NCBI RefSeq assembly: GCF_018143015.1
Contig: NC_054741.1
Coordinates: forward strand, 59,641,197-59,705,196
DNA from: Lytechinus variegatus
Lineage: Eukaryota > Echinodermata > Echinoidea > Temnopleuroida > Toxopneustidae
Reading direction: 5' to 3'
DNA length: 64,000 nucleotides
Made by a program: the position numbers and the translations under genes. Positions 24,501 to 31,543 of this stretch are shown piece by piece. The first letter of the stretch is position 1; each line of letters starts with the position of its first letter. A model generated the notes under the pieces. It saw nothing but the letters and a program-made list of their open reading frames with translations, did no database searches and was not told the DNA's origin.

Positions 24501-27500
24501 GGTTCATTTAGGCTTGTTATTGAGATCATTATGTCTTGGTAATGAGTGGGTTTAACCCTATCTAGGCCGGGGGGGGGGGGGGGCTCCGAGGCCCCCCTCA
24601 ACGAATCGCGCGAATTACTTTGAAGTCTTGCGCAATTTTTTAGACCAATTTTGCATCACCCAGGTATGTGGTTTTGAAATTACGCAACATTATGTCAGAC
24701 CGAAAATTGCTCAAAAACGTGATTTCGTGTACAAAGTCAATTCAAATTGTGTTTTCAACCAAAATTCATAAATGTATGATTATTTTTTATTTTTGCTAGT
24801 CTAAATGTATTCATTTTATGCTTTTTATGATCACAGAAGAATCCCCAACAAATTTCATTGAAAAAACAATGAAAAACAAAAGGACAAAAAACAAAGAAAT
24901 ACAAAAGAAATTCGAAAAAAACAATATAATACATAAAAAAGTAATTTGATATCACAATTTTTTTCATGTACACTTGCTAAGGACACCACAAAGAGTTTCT
25001 ATACCAAAAATTAGTACATTTGGAGCTATATTTAGGGAGTTAGAGGAAAAAGTATGATTTTGCATACTAATTACGCATAAATTAGCATAATCATTTAATA
25101 ACGATTCGCATGAAATAAATTACTACACAATCTTGTAGATTATGTCCTAGGCAACCCGCGTGCCAATTTTCGGCACGATCGAGCGGTCGACGGCCGAGAT
25201 CTTAGGGGGGGCCTGGGAGGCCCCCCCCCCCCCGGCCATAGGAACTCCCAAAATACCCCAGCCTAGATAGGGTTAATTTGATTATGTGTGTGTATTTTCC
25301 AGGAAACTACAAGGATGTATTGATAGAGGCTATAGGTAAAGACTTGCCAGCTCATTTTGGGGGAACGGCGTGTGACCCTGATGGTGACCCTCGCTGTGTG
25401 TCAAAGGTGAGAGGTCATGTTTACAACTGTGGTCAGTCTCATCTTAGTTGGTCAATTGATCATATTGAAAATGGTCAGTCAAAGCATTGGAAGTATTACA
25501 GTTTACAAGCTAATTTTTTCATAAACAATGTACATTCTATGTAGAGTGTATTCATGAAGTTGAATGGAAAAAGTTTTGAGTCAAGCTTACAAGTTATGTG
25601 TCTATTAAAATCTAATTGATAGTTCCATTCAAAATGTTTGATTAAATAATTTCATTGTGGCAAAAATTGAAAAGAAAATTTTAAGAAGACATTTCAAGAA
25701 ACAATGCCAGAATTACAAGCACAGTAGAGCATGCGCATATATAGAGCATTGGTACATAATAATTTGAATGATAAGAATCATTTTCAAATTCACTAGAAAC
25801 TTGAGTGATTAAGATATATTTCATTGATTTAAACTGGACTTATTGGACTACAATTTTTAATTCTATGACACAGATATGTAGACTATTGTTCTTTCAATAT
25901 TAATGGGTAAATTCATATGCATGATTTTATTTCCTAGATTCGATTCGGTGGAAAGGTGCCTGAATCGTACTACCTCAAGAATGAATTCATGCATGAGGGC
26001 AGACTAACAGAGGTCTTCATAGGTCATGGGTCAAAGCTTGAACTTACGTATGAGGTCAAGGAGAAAGACCATGTACTCAAGTAAGAATGTAGTCATTTTG
26101 TGCCATCCGTTGGGTGATTTGAAGTCTGTTACTGTTGGTGCTGATGTTGGATTAGAAGCACGATTTGGATTGTGTTTGCTAGCTTCAAAGCCTATTCTGA
26201 GTTTATAAAAACTATCCAGATTACAATATCAATGGCTCAACACCTAGTGATTGACTTTTCAGGACAAAATTCATTTTACGTTTGGTGCTATGCTCATTTC
26301 AAAATTGACCAAACACCAACCTCAAAGGTCAACACTGAACTTGACATCACCCATTAATTTGTAATGATGTTAAATCATTTCATTCTGAAAACCTGCTGGC
26401 AATAAATAGTACACTGTAGCACCAAGATGATTAGCAACAGGTCATTTGAATATACCCACCAACCCTATGGAACTGTCTCCCCTATTTGAAATAACAGTAT
26501 AGTAAAAATTGGTAATTGATCTATACTGTTCACAATGCACTTAAAAAAAATGAAGTTTTCTCCTTAAAGGAGAAGAAACCATTGGAACAAGATAGCTTGT
26601 GTGAAAACAGAAAAATCAAAGAAACAGATCAACAAAAGTTTGAGAAAAATCTGACAAACAATGAGAAAGTTATGAGCATTTGAATATTGCGATCACTAAT
26701 GCTATGGAGATAGCAAATTGGCAATGCGACAAAGATGTGTGATGTCACTTGTGAACAACTCTCCCCATTACTTTAGTATATATTTCACTTGAATTGCCTC
26801 TTTTATCACATCTATCCATAGATCATGTGTTCTTTCTACATGAGGGCATGTAATACATATTTTTCAAGAATACATCTTGGATAAAGAGTTTGTATCATCA
26901 CAAGAAAAAGTAAAAAGAGACATTTTGAGGGTATTTTATAGTCCACCAAAGAGAAAGTTGTTCATCAGTGACATCACACATCCTTATCGCATTGCCAATG
27001 GGAGGATCTCCTTAGTATTAGAGATTGCAATATTCAAATGCTCATAACTTTCTCATTATTTGTTCCGATTTTTCTCAAACTTTCTTTATTCTTATTCTTT
27101 GATTTTTCTGTTTCTACACAAGCCTCTTTGTTCCAAAGTTTTCATTCCCCTTTAAGAAATCTATATGAGCTCTACATGTAAACATGTAACATTTTTTCAT
27201 GTAAAGCTAGATTATTTTTATGCATTAGAATAGAAAGGAAAAAAAGAAACATATCCATTCATTTGGTGATATTTTGCATTTTACTTTTACAGAAATAGAA
27301 AGAAATGTAATGCTGATTATTAGTATTTTTTTACAATCAGGTGGGAGTTTATGACAAGGCATAACAACATCGGTTTTGGAGTATTTTACAAGCCGTCTCC
27401 TGATACCAGCAGAGACCAATGGGAAGAGGTGGTTGAGAAGATGAGATGCTCCTGCCATCTTGTACCAGAGATTGGAGGATATTCATGTGATAAGCTAGGA

Positions 27501-30001
27501 ACATGTAAGTATTTGTGTTCTGTATGCCATTGATGTGGTGCTGTGGATCCACAAAGAGAAGTTAGGAGCTGACGTTCTTGGACTTACACTCACTATTGCT
27601 GTACAGAACGATAGCTTAGCAAACCTTCATGTAATCTACTGTATTCTGGGTATTGTTTGTGTTCCGGGTGCTGTTCATAAAGCTGTTGGTAAGTTAAAAG
27701 TGACTTTAAGAATGACTGGTGATCTTTCCTACGCGGTAAACCATCACCAATTTATTATACCATTTACCAAAAGAAAGGATTATGAGTCATTCTTAAATTA
27801 GCACTTATCTAACGAACTGCTTTATGAAACACCCTGTACTACCACCTTGTGTTGCATAATGTCTGTGACCTTCTCACACAAAATGCATGATAACTCAGTA
27901 AAAATGCTGTTTTAGATTGCTATTTATCTGAAACTTGAAAATGCATATCCTGAGAATTTAAATCATAAGTTAATGACAGTTTAGTCAGTCAAATCATTAG
28001 TTCTACCTAACTCAATGTACAGTAATTGGGGGAAGAGATCCTAAACAAGAGGGAAAGGTGGTTCTCAGTTGAGGTTCATTCAAGTATGAGATACAAAGTG
28101 TGAACTGAGCACAATCTGTTGAAATTTTCAGTAATTGAAATAAGGGTCTTTGATGAATTCTTGTATTTCATACTTGGGTTGAATTTCATGCTCTTATATT
28201 CTGAGGTGAAGCGAAAGCAGAGTCAGCCCTCTCAAAGGGCCTTTTCACACGTGAATCTTAAATCATCATTGAAGTGATGATTGCATTTCGTCTTTAGAAT
28301 CATAGGACCTTTCACACGCTCACTCGAAAACTGTGATTTGAATTTTGATTCCAGAGCGAAGGCAGTATGTGTCCTTGGTGACTTGTCAATATAAGCACTG
28401 CATTGCAAATACAAACTACGATGAGTGCATGACAATTATCTACGGAAGTGCTTAAAAGGTCACGTAAACTCTGCCTGCAAAAGATGTTTTGGAGGTCAAT
28501 CTTTTCACACTGAAAATTAGTACCGTAATTTGAGTGAAACTTAATTGGAATTCACCTCAGGGGTAGAATTTGAATTTGTGATTGTGATTATTTTACCATG
28601 TGATAGGGCGGAAAGTAAAGGTAATTTTCTACATTTGGATTTTTTGTCTCACCTGCATAGCAGAGTGAGACTATAGGCGCCGCTTTTCCGACGGCGGCAG
28701 CGGCAGCGGCGTCAACATCAAATCTTAACCTGAGGTTAAGTTTTTGAAATGACATCATAACTTAGAAAGTATATGGACCTAGTTCATGAGACTTGGCCAT
28801 AAGGTTAATCAAGTATTACTGAACATCCTATTAGAATTTCATGTCACATGACCAAGGTCAAAGGTCATTTAGGGTCAATGAACTTAGACCATGTTGGAGG
28901 AACCAACATCGAAATCTTAACCTGAGGTTAAGTTTTTGAAATGTCATCATAACTTAGAAAATATATGGACCTAGTTCATGAAACTTGGACATAAGGTTAA
29001 TCAAGTATCACTGAACATCCTGCATGAGTTTCACATCACATGACCAAGGTCAAAGGTCATTTAGGGTCAATGAACTTTGGCCGAATTGGGGGTATCTGTT
29101 GAATTGCCATCATAACTTTGAAAGTTTATGGATCTGATTTATGAAACTTGGATATAATAGTAATCAAGCATCACTGAACATTTTGTGCAAGTTTCAGGTC
29201 TCATGATTAAGGTCGAAGGTCATTTAGGGTCAATGAACTTTGGCCGAATCGGGGCCAAATCACTGAACATCCTGCATGAGTTTCACGTCACATGACCAAG
29301 GTCAAAGGTCATTTAGGGTCAATGAACTTTGGCCGAATTGGGGGTATCTGTTGAATTACCATCATAACTTTGAAAGTTTATTGGTCTAGTTCGTTAAACT
29401 TGGACATAATAGTAATCAAGCATCACTGAACATCCTGTGCGCATTTCAGGTCACATGACCAAGGTCAAAGGTCAATGAACTTTGGCCGAACTGGGTGTAT
29501 CTGTTGAATTACCATCATAACTTTGAAAGTTTATGGATCTGATTCATGAAACTTGTACATAAGAGTAATCAAGTATCACTGAACATCTTGTGCGAGTTTC
29601 AGGTCACATGATCAAGGTCAAAGGTCATGTAAGGTCAATGAACTTGGCCATGTTGGGGTTTTTTGTTGAATAACCATCATATCTCTGTAAGTTTATTGGT
29701 CTAGTTCATAAAAAAGTGGACATAAGAGTAACCATGTATCACTGAACATCTTGTGCGAGTTAGAGTAGTTTTCAAAGTCAGCACTGCTGCTATATTGAAC
29801 CGCGTGATGCAGGTGAGACGGCCAGAGGCATTCCACTTGTTTGTAAAGTGTGACTGACTGTTTTTTTTTCATTACATAGGGCACTTTCATTACTCTTATC
29901 TTTCAGATATTGTCCAGTTTGACAACAGCTTCAGCTGGGTGAGGGGCAAGAAGGTCTTTTACCTCATAGAGTTGCAAAGGGAAGAAGATCATGAGAGCTA
30001 G
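9463..30001 (+). CDS. SEC14L2: SEC14-like lipid-transfer protein (CRAL-TRIO + GOLD), SEC14L2 family; 11 coding exons
   Basis: Cytosolic phosphatidylinositol/tocopherol/squalene-binding protein of the SEC14L2-4 (supernatant protein factor) group. Coding exons are 9463-9516, 10193-10274, 19073-19116, 20092-20154, 21562-21750, 22659-22815, 23197-23280, 25303-25406, 25938-26080, 27341-27504 and 29907-30001. All junctions are GT-AG with consistent phases, giving 392 aa; human SEC14L2 is about 403. Residues 1-80 form the CRAL-TRIO N-terminal helices, with MSGFVGDLSEKQSKAL matching the vertebrate MSGRVGDLSPRQ start. Residues about 82-259 are the lipid-binding CRAL-TRIO domain (IVFDLEKAGLSHIWKP, then HFGGTACDPDGDPRC). 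Residues about 260-390 are the GOLD domain, with FGVF and VQFDNSFSWVRGKKV. The symbol names the family; paralogues 2, 3 and 4 cannot be separated here. Intron 2 (8.8 kb) carries a full LTR element and introns 4, 7, 9 and 10 carry MITEs and other repeats. Confidence 0.95.
10193..10274 (+). CDS. SEC14L2: SEC14-like exon 2 (CRAL-TRIO N helices)
   Basis: Acceptor TATTTCAG and donor AGGG|GTAAGA, leaving phase 1. Encodes the helix ending DAYLLKWLR, equivalent to the vertebrate YFLLRWLRAR block. The following intron holds the LTR retrotransposon in the same orientation. Confidence 0.93.
10410..10413 (+). repeat. Left target-site duplication GTGG
   Basis: GTGG directly precedes the 5' LTR and recurs at 16892-16895 directly after the 3' LTR. 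A 4-bp duplication fits a Ty3/gypsy-type integrase. Confidence 0.7.
10414..10723 (+). repeat. 5' LTR
   Basis: Runs from TATAGTGTTAGGGG to CCTCCACAATA; the ends form an imperfect inverted repeat (TATAGTG / CACAATA). A TG...CA boundary (TGTTAGG...CCACA) is the alternative. I prefer TAT...ATA because the polypurine tract then abuts the 3' LTR, the primer site starts one base after the 5' LTR, and GTGG flanks both sides. It contains a consensus splice donor AAG|GTAAGA at 10644/10645. Confidence 0.9.
10645..10650 (+). promoter_or_regulatory. Candidate splice donor inside the 5' LTR
   Basis: GAATAAG|GTAAGACTT matches the 5' splice consensus. Spliced to the acceptor ending at 12219, it would delete the leader and the primer binding site. 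It would also join an open LTR frame (possible ATG at 10504) in phase to the Gag ATG. The same donor is present in the 3' LTR at 16813. Confidence 0.5.
10725..10737 (+). promoter_or_regulatory. Primer binding site, tRNA-Ser(GCU) type
   Basis: TGGCGACGAGGAT starts one base after the 5' LTR. It is complementary to the 3' end (ATCCTCGTCG plus CCA) I recall for animal tRNA-Ser(GCU), over 13 bases. This is where minus-strand DNA synthesis would be primed. Confidence 0.75.
10738..12219 (+). other. Long untranslated leader of the LTR element, with CTG-rich tract
   Basis: About 1.5 kb without a sense coding frame. Between about 11,377 and 11,690 it is rich in imperfect CTG/TTG repeats (GCTGCTGCTGCTGTTG). 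Antisense this reads as poly-Gln/Asn/Ala, which I regard as a by-product. The 3' end, TACTGATTAAT followed by a T-rich stretch and CATCAAG, looks like a branch point, pyrimidine tract and acceptor directly before the Gag ATG. Confidence 0.6.
12218..12219 (+). promoter_or_regulatory. Candidate splice acceptor abutting the Gag start codon
   Basis: Reads ATTATTTCCTTACATCAAG|ATG with a branch-like TACTGATTAAT about 30 bases upstream. It pairs logically with the donor at 10645. If used, the spliced RNA would start Gag at or just upstream of this ATG without the 1.5-kb leader. Confidence 0.4.
12220..14463 (+). CDS. gag: Retrotransposon Gag with N-terminal helix-hairpin-helix and CCHC zinc knuckle
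   Basis: A 747-aa structural polyprotein that would form the virus-like particle and bind the element RNA. The ATG lies in a good context (CAAGATGGCG). Residues about 6-55 match a ComEA-type helix-hairpin-helix: INFCSSEELMTLPGVG followed by an A-x3-I-x4-R helix (ATANRILHAREA), then a weaker second hairpin (SIPHVP). Residues about 60-370 are a low-complexity Pro/Gln/Gly linker. Residues about 380-560 are the capsid-like region, opening FDGKGSWAAFYSKFQLYSER. A short predicted coiled-coil follows (SSLEARISALEAQNVMWASK). A CCHC knuckle, CFNCGEEGHFSRAC, lies at about 688-701. The frame is intact and its last third overlaps the protease frame. The N-terminal domain is unusual for Gag, to my knowledge. 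Confidence 0.93.
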   Translation: MASNISRIKINFCSSEELMTLPGVGMATANRILHAREAADLTPETFLSIPHVPKAELLVYAFDYEPTTTARNVDRREVRSEGDEPYTSVPLIPSKEPPISQAFEARPQHTRANSIQGAVGQSSQTQAGEASSFFTGGRPGGASTQQPSASPEDRAKSLWANQFGYSGWNDGLFPPQGPHQVTPPGPQFQCGPHAQVDLHGQAPSTQGGRPAMLNRTTQTPPHNYPQVVPHFTQAQYEEMYGVMFRMMQMMPFGGIGQPAPPYCNPAAAYGGYCPPWAGGRYPPHYPDTVAPQTSPQGPCDLQHGGSNPVYQGAGPQGDGHGGSVFNEHGNTTRPSVSPGYLGLPTRNQPLRVTRLTSASRPVVPEYDDRRPPSRPTSLPKTISFDGKGSWAAFYSKFQLYSERHGMSDADKKYQLCLALEAEASKFMALIQESNPNIAFPDLVTKLEKRFALQEEPEVIRMQFQSAFQRSDEDIIKWADRLMTLAGQAFVGLPDKFVQELVVARFCQGAQDKDAGHHVLTSRPGTLDEAMTKYKWFQFTQKTMHKHGPRLRNEVRQLSVGEDMNDLRVQESSPPEAATKGTSSLEARISALEAQNVMWASKMDSMVVAITDLSRSTKELLSVSRGQPGYSSGRAPVTPDRPKYTSGWALGTSDRPRYTSSRTPDRTEGGRRSSSVLPPTDRQRNFTGCFNCGEEGHFSRACPRGRSPAQNRQLRAVAFEEEGNGQGSEEMGNPRSDHRSPPPPSPFH
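14361..15017 (+). CDS. pro: Retropepsin-like protease, expressed by -1 frameshift from gag
   Basis: Aspartic protease of the retropepsin fold that would process Gag. The frame is -1 relative to gag and open from 14361 to the TAA at 15015. The first ATG is at 14475, but fusion to Gag at the slippery site 14382-14388 is the likely route. The catalytic block is VLDTAAAVTIIS with Asp at 14703-14705. The flap and core include GAGRDMTMDG and the second conserved block MLFGVDLL, which corresponds to the usual ILLGxDxL. The triad reads D-T-A rather than D-T/S-G; I believe this variant occurs in some metazoan gypsy elements. No reverse transcriptase follows. Confidence 0.85.
   Translation, partial: GCSLRGGGKWTGIGGDGESPIRSQIPTSTIPIPLKDSLMPQDHGSTRAPDAQASPGSPKFSEVLDVPWRNPPWPPDISGEVKDQEVEVVICRIVSTSTLSVELTVGKEPITSVLDTAAAVTIISDSLFNRLQPRPPILKRVILKGAGRDMTMDGMVVGPINIKLGTQVLSEKIYVAPIADEMLFGVDLLQKHNANISIPNAILTINGEDLPIIQREDS
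14382..14444 (+). promoter_or_regulatory. -1 ribosomal frameshift signal: slippery GGGAAAT plus predicted pseudoknot
   Basis: G GGA AAT (14382-14388) is an X XXY YYZ heptamer in the correct phase of gag. After a 6-nt spacer, stem 1 pairs GGATCGG (14395-14401) with CCGATCC (14418-14424), seven perfect pairs. Loop bases 14403-14413 (GGAGATGGGGA) pair with 14434-14444 (TCCCCACCTCC) with a single A-C mismatch, giving an H-type pseudoknot. The shift leads into the protease frame, which is open from 14361, while the gag stop lies at 14461-14463. Pairing was worked out by eye, not by energy calculation. Confidence 0.75.
15279..15830 (+). pseudogene. Integrase remnant (HHCC zinc-binding domain), broken
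   Basis: Fragments in more than one frame read as the N-terminal part of a gypsy integrase. A strand with VMIPESLRHYIIRLSHDPP is followed by AGHAG, giving the two His of the HHCC motif. CEIC at 15663-15674 then gives the two Cys, followed by a basic RKRPVPGG and SSERVHLEF, the lead-in to the catalytic core. Stops and frame changes separate the pieces and the core with its acidic residues is missing. Its position soon after the protease fits either deletion of RT/RNase H or a Gmr1-like order with integrase before RT. Confidence 0.7.
16221..16460 (+). repeat. Purine-only tract with GATCAC-like units in the element 3' region
   Basis: About 240 bases consisting almost wholly of A and G on the sense strand, broken by recurring GATCAC/GATTAC/GGTCAC steps and one C7 run. 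It lies about 120 bases upstream of the true polypurine tract. Replication slippage may have built it; a role in packaging or a second plus-strand primer is only a guess. Confidence 0.7.
16568..16581 (+). promoter_or_regulatory. Polypurine tract
   Basis: AGGGTGGGGGGAAG ends directly at the first base of the 3' LTR, the expected position of the plus-strand primer, and so supports the chosen LTR boundary. Confidence 0.8.
16582..16891 (+). repeat. 3' LTR
   Basis: 310 bp with no difference from the 5' LTR on reading. Followed by the GTGG duplication. It carries the same consensus donor (AAG|GTAAGA, exon end 16812), now upstream of SEC14-like exon 3. Confidence 0.9.
16892..16895 (+). repeat. Right target-site duplication GTGG
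   Basis: Matches 10410-10413. Confidence 0.7.
17625..18356. mobile_element. Tc1/mariner-like MITE with TA target sites and internal duplication
   Basis: The left end AACCCCTCAAAAAAAGTT and the right end AACTTTTTTTGAGGGGTT are inverted copies and are flanked by TA on both sides (17623-24, 18357-58). About 190 bp (near 17,938-18,127) is duplicated at about 18,155-18,344, including the block around GACACATGATTGTAAAGAAG. There is no transposase frame. Confidence 0.75.
18706..18867. mobile_element. 162-bp Harbinger-like MITE
   Basis: The terminal inverted repeats TACCTCGGTCACACTTGCTC and GAGCAAATGTGACCGAGGTA extend over about 28 bp. They are flanked by TAA on each side (18703-05 and 18868-70), the TWA target type of PIF/Harbinger elements. 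Non-coding. Confidence 0.7.
19073..19116 (+). CDS. SEC14L2: SEC14-like exon 3 (44 bp)
   Basis: Acceptor TTTACAG and donor AAT|GTAAGT. Completes the Ala codon split after exon 2 and encodes ARQFDVDKAEFMLKN, matching the vertebrate ARSFDLQKSEAMLRK block. Confidence 0.92.
20092..20154 (+). CDS. SEC14L2: SEC14-like exon 4
   Basis: Twenty-one codons in phase 0 with a strong pyrimidine tract before the acceptor. Encodes HLSFREKWNVQSLIDNWHPP, matching the vertebrate HVEFRKQKDIDNIISWQPP segment that leads into the lipid-binding domain. Confidence 0.92.
20844..21448. mobile_element. Foldback MITE, family A, copy 2, flanked by TTAA
   Basis: Starts AGGACAAGTCCACC and ends GGTGGATTTGACCT, with TTAA before and after. 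It is the clearer relative of the copy at 7483 and shares its internal fold-back arrangement. It lies in intron 4 of the SEC14-like gene. Confidence 0.8.
21562..21750 (+). CDS. SEC14L2: SEC14-like exon 5 (start of CRAL-TRIO fold)
   Basis: Sixty-three codons, phase 0 on both sides, donor AAG|GTAGGA. Encodes the GGLCGFDKDGAPVWYEPFG block, equivalent to GGMCGYDLDGCPVWYDIIG in vertebrates. Confidence 0.95.
22659..22815 (+). CDS. SEC14L2: SEC14-like exon 6 (CRAL-TRIO core)
   Basis: Acceptor TACACAG, donor AATG|GTAAGT. Encodes FVIVFDLEKAGLSHIWKP and the YPEMLKKTFVIN strand that lines the lipid pocket in this family. Confidence 0.95.
23197..23280 (+). CDS. SEC14L2: SEC14-like exon 7
   Basis: Phase 1 to phase 1, acceptor CATCCTAG. 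Encodes APAFFSIGFNLIKKFLSEET, matching the vertebrate [20 protein letters not shown]. Confidence 0.95.
24556..25272. mobile_element. piggyBac-like MITE with TTAA target sites
   Basis: The left end CCCTATCTAGGC and right end GCCTAGATAGGG are inverted copies, each flanked by TTAA (24552-55 and 25273-76), matching the TTAA|CCCT signature of piggyBac elements. Long G and C runs just inside each end can also pair. At 717 bp it has no transposase. It ends 30 bp before exon 8. Confidence 0.75.
25303..25406 (+). CDS. SEC14L2: SEC14-like exon 8
   Basis: Acceptor TATTTTCCAG lies in the short gap between the piggyBac-like MITE and the exon. Encodes NYKDVLIEAIGKDLPAHFGG and DPDGDPRCVSK, the end of the CRAL-TRIO domain. 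Confidence 0.95.
25938..26080 (+). CDS. SEC14L2: SEC14-like exon 9 (GOLD domain start)
   Basis: Acceptor TTTCCTAG, donor CAA|GTAAGA, leaving phase 2. Encodes FGGKVPESYYLKN and the first GOLD strands (HGSKLELTYEVKEKDHVLK). Confidence 0.93.
26568..27151. mobile_element. Foldback MITE, family B, flanked by TTAA
   Basis: The left end AGGAGAAGAAACCATTGGAA and the reversed right end AGGGGAATGAAAACTTTGGA are related. Longer arms share GCTTGTGT...AACAGAAAAATCAAAG. TTAA lies on both sides (26564-67, 27152-55). Lies in intron 9 of the SEC14-like gene. A shorter relative is at about 34,687. Confidence 0.7.
27341..27504 (+). CDS. SEC14L2: SEC14-like exon 10 (GOLD domain)
   Basis: Acceptor ACAATCAG, donor ACAT|GTAAGT. 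Encodes WEFMTRHNNIGFGVFYKP and CHLVPEIGGYSC, which match the vertebrate WQFMSDGADVGFGIF and SHLVPEDGTLTC blocks. Confidence 0.95.
27666..27834. mobile_element. Short palindromic MITE, family C, copy 1
   Basis: Ends GGGTGCTGTTCATAAAGC and GCTTTATGAAACACCC are inverted. The arms continue imperfectly around GACTTTAAGAATGACTGGTGAT and the reverse AGTCATTCTTAAATTAG. A related copy is at 53341-53518. Confidence 0.6.
28643..29840 (+). repeat. DR1-array repeat, copy A (SEC14-like intron 10)
   Basis: About 1.2 kb with subterminal inverted repeats GTCTCACCTGC and GCAGGTGAGAC. Inside, a roughly 180-bp unit recurs, each copy carrying AAGGTCAAAGGTCATTTAGG. Five perfect DR1 sites (AGGTCA-A-AGGTCA) start at 28855, 29047, 29299, 29462 and 29615; a one-mismatch copy starts at 29210. 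A related inverted copy is at 50097-51006 and a fragment at 57782. Family unknown. Confidence 0.75.
29907..30001 (+). CDS. SEC14L2: SEC14-like exon 11 (terminal)
   Basis: Acceptor ATCTTTCAG. Encodes YIVQFDNSFSWVRGKKVFYL, the last GOLD strands (vertebrate YVLRFDNTYSFIHAKKVNF), then a short acidic tail and TAG at 29999-30001. Confidence 0.95.
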
Positions 30002-30412
30002 AACATCTCAAATCAATCATTGCCATTATATGGTAATGTATTTCCCATATACATCAAGAGAGAGAGGATTGTGTTCGAAACCATTAGAACATCATCTCAG
30101 GAGTGTAATAAGGTCTCATGTCCATTTTTGGCCAATATGTGATTTTGAAAGTTGTGATGGTTCATGATTACTGAAAATAATTCTCTCATAGTTGTGAGAA
30201 GGGTATAATTAGTCTGATGAAAAAAATTAATGCACAGGTAAAACCATTTTCAATCTTTATTTAAATTCACATTTTATTAAATTTATATCATATGACTTTA
30301 GCTGATGAAACACAGCAAAAACTTTTTTTTTTATTCCATCATTTAGCTATTCTTTTATCGTCACTGTTCACCTTACATGTACCTTTATTATTGTGGGGTT
30401 TTTTTCTTTCAA

Positions 30413-30418
30413 AATAAA
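30413..30418 (+). terminator. Polyadenylation signal AATAAA
   Basis: First canonical hexamer after the stop codon, about 410 bases downstream. Later hexamers may also be used. Confidence 0.45.
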
Positions 30419-30918
30419 CCAACTTCAGAACAGGATGAATTTTTCATTTTATACTATGGTGCATTCAATCTGTAGAATACAATATGTAGTATGACAGTCC
30501 AATAGTGAATGTATTTTATGATATATATTATTCCCTTTTGCTTGTACAAATATTTTTTTTCCAACATGACATTTATGTAATAAGTCAAGACCAAGATATA
30601 ATTATTTTATACTCATTCATTTTTTGCAATTTTATGATTCGTTTTCATCCAAGTACATGCGTTCTGTATTCCCTTTTCTTTGTACATTTTTTTAATGTGA
30701 TATTTGCTACATAGAAGCTAACTTTCAAAAAATGGTTCATATTTTAAAAATATTCTGTGTGATACATCTATATTTTTGCTGCCTGGTATTGATACGTGTA
30801 TGTGATATTTCATTTTCCTAGCACAAAAATGTTTTTCTTTCAATATGAAAATACAGTAGTCATGCTGAACTTGTAGAAGTACTTGTACATGTAATTTTTT
30901 TTTCAATTTCATGTAATT

Positions 30919-30966
<48 letters not shown>

Positions 30967-30968
30967 CA
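30919..30968. repeat. TA microsatellite
   Basis: A nearly uninterrupted TA run of about 50 bases. Confidence 0.85.
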
Positions 30969-31502
30969 TTTTGCTGCAAATTAATTCCTCGGTTTCTGAT
31001 TGCTACGTGCGAGTACATTTGAACCAAACTATAACAACTCTTTATTGATATGAGCTTTATGTATATTTATCTAATTTATAAAATGAAAATAGTGATGGGT
31101 TCAGTTCTGCTCCATTGTGATTTTTGGTAGTCTCATATAGCAAACTTCTCTGTGTTTAAAGTCTTTGTGGAGGTTGACTATATTGTGAGAAACGCTGAGG
31201 AATGATACAGATTTGCAATGGCAGGTAATTGCAATTCAATTGTTTTTCTTAGTTCTCTTGCGGTGTCTTTAAGAGGTTTTCAGTACTACATGTAGCTAGC
31301 TCCTAATCTTGGTTTGATGTCTCCTCTGATTGATTTTAGAGAGATAAAAAAAGCCTTCAAGCGTAAGGAGAGCAATACTGATCATCTTGGTTTAAGAAAC
31401 AATAAAGCCTAGTGAGATATTTCAAACACCTGAGCATGCTTGAGGCACTATACATTCAGCTCACTGACCCTATTCTATACCATCAGGAGGATCAAATGTG
31501 AT

Positions 31503-31543
31503 ATGCGCTATACAAGAACAGCATTATTATTATTATTATTTAT
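31503..31543 (+). repeat. SINE-like 3' tail
   Basis: GCGCTATACAAGAACAGC followed by ATT repeats resembles the end of the SINE at 43210-43505 (GCGCTATACAAATGCC plus ATT repeats, read on its own strand). Upstream sequence is too diverged to place a tRNA head. Confidence 0.45.

Noticed and set aside
28643-29840. CRISPR-like or satellite array
   Set aside because: Units are long and imperfect and the repeat has defined ends and an inverted relative elsewhere, so it is a dispersed eukaryotic repeat.
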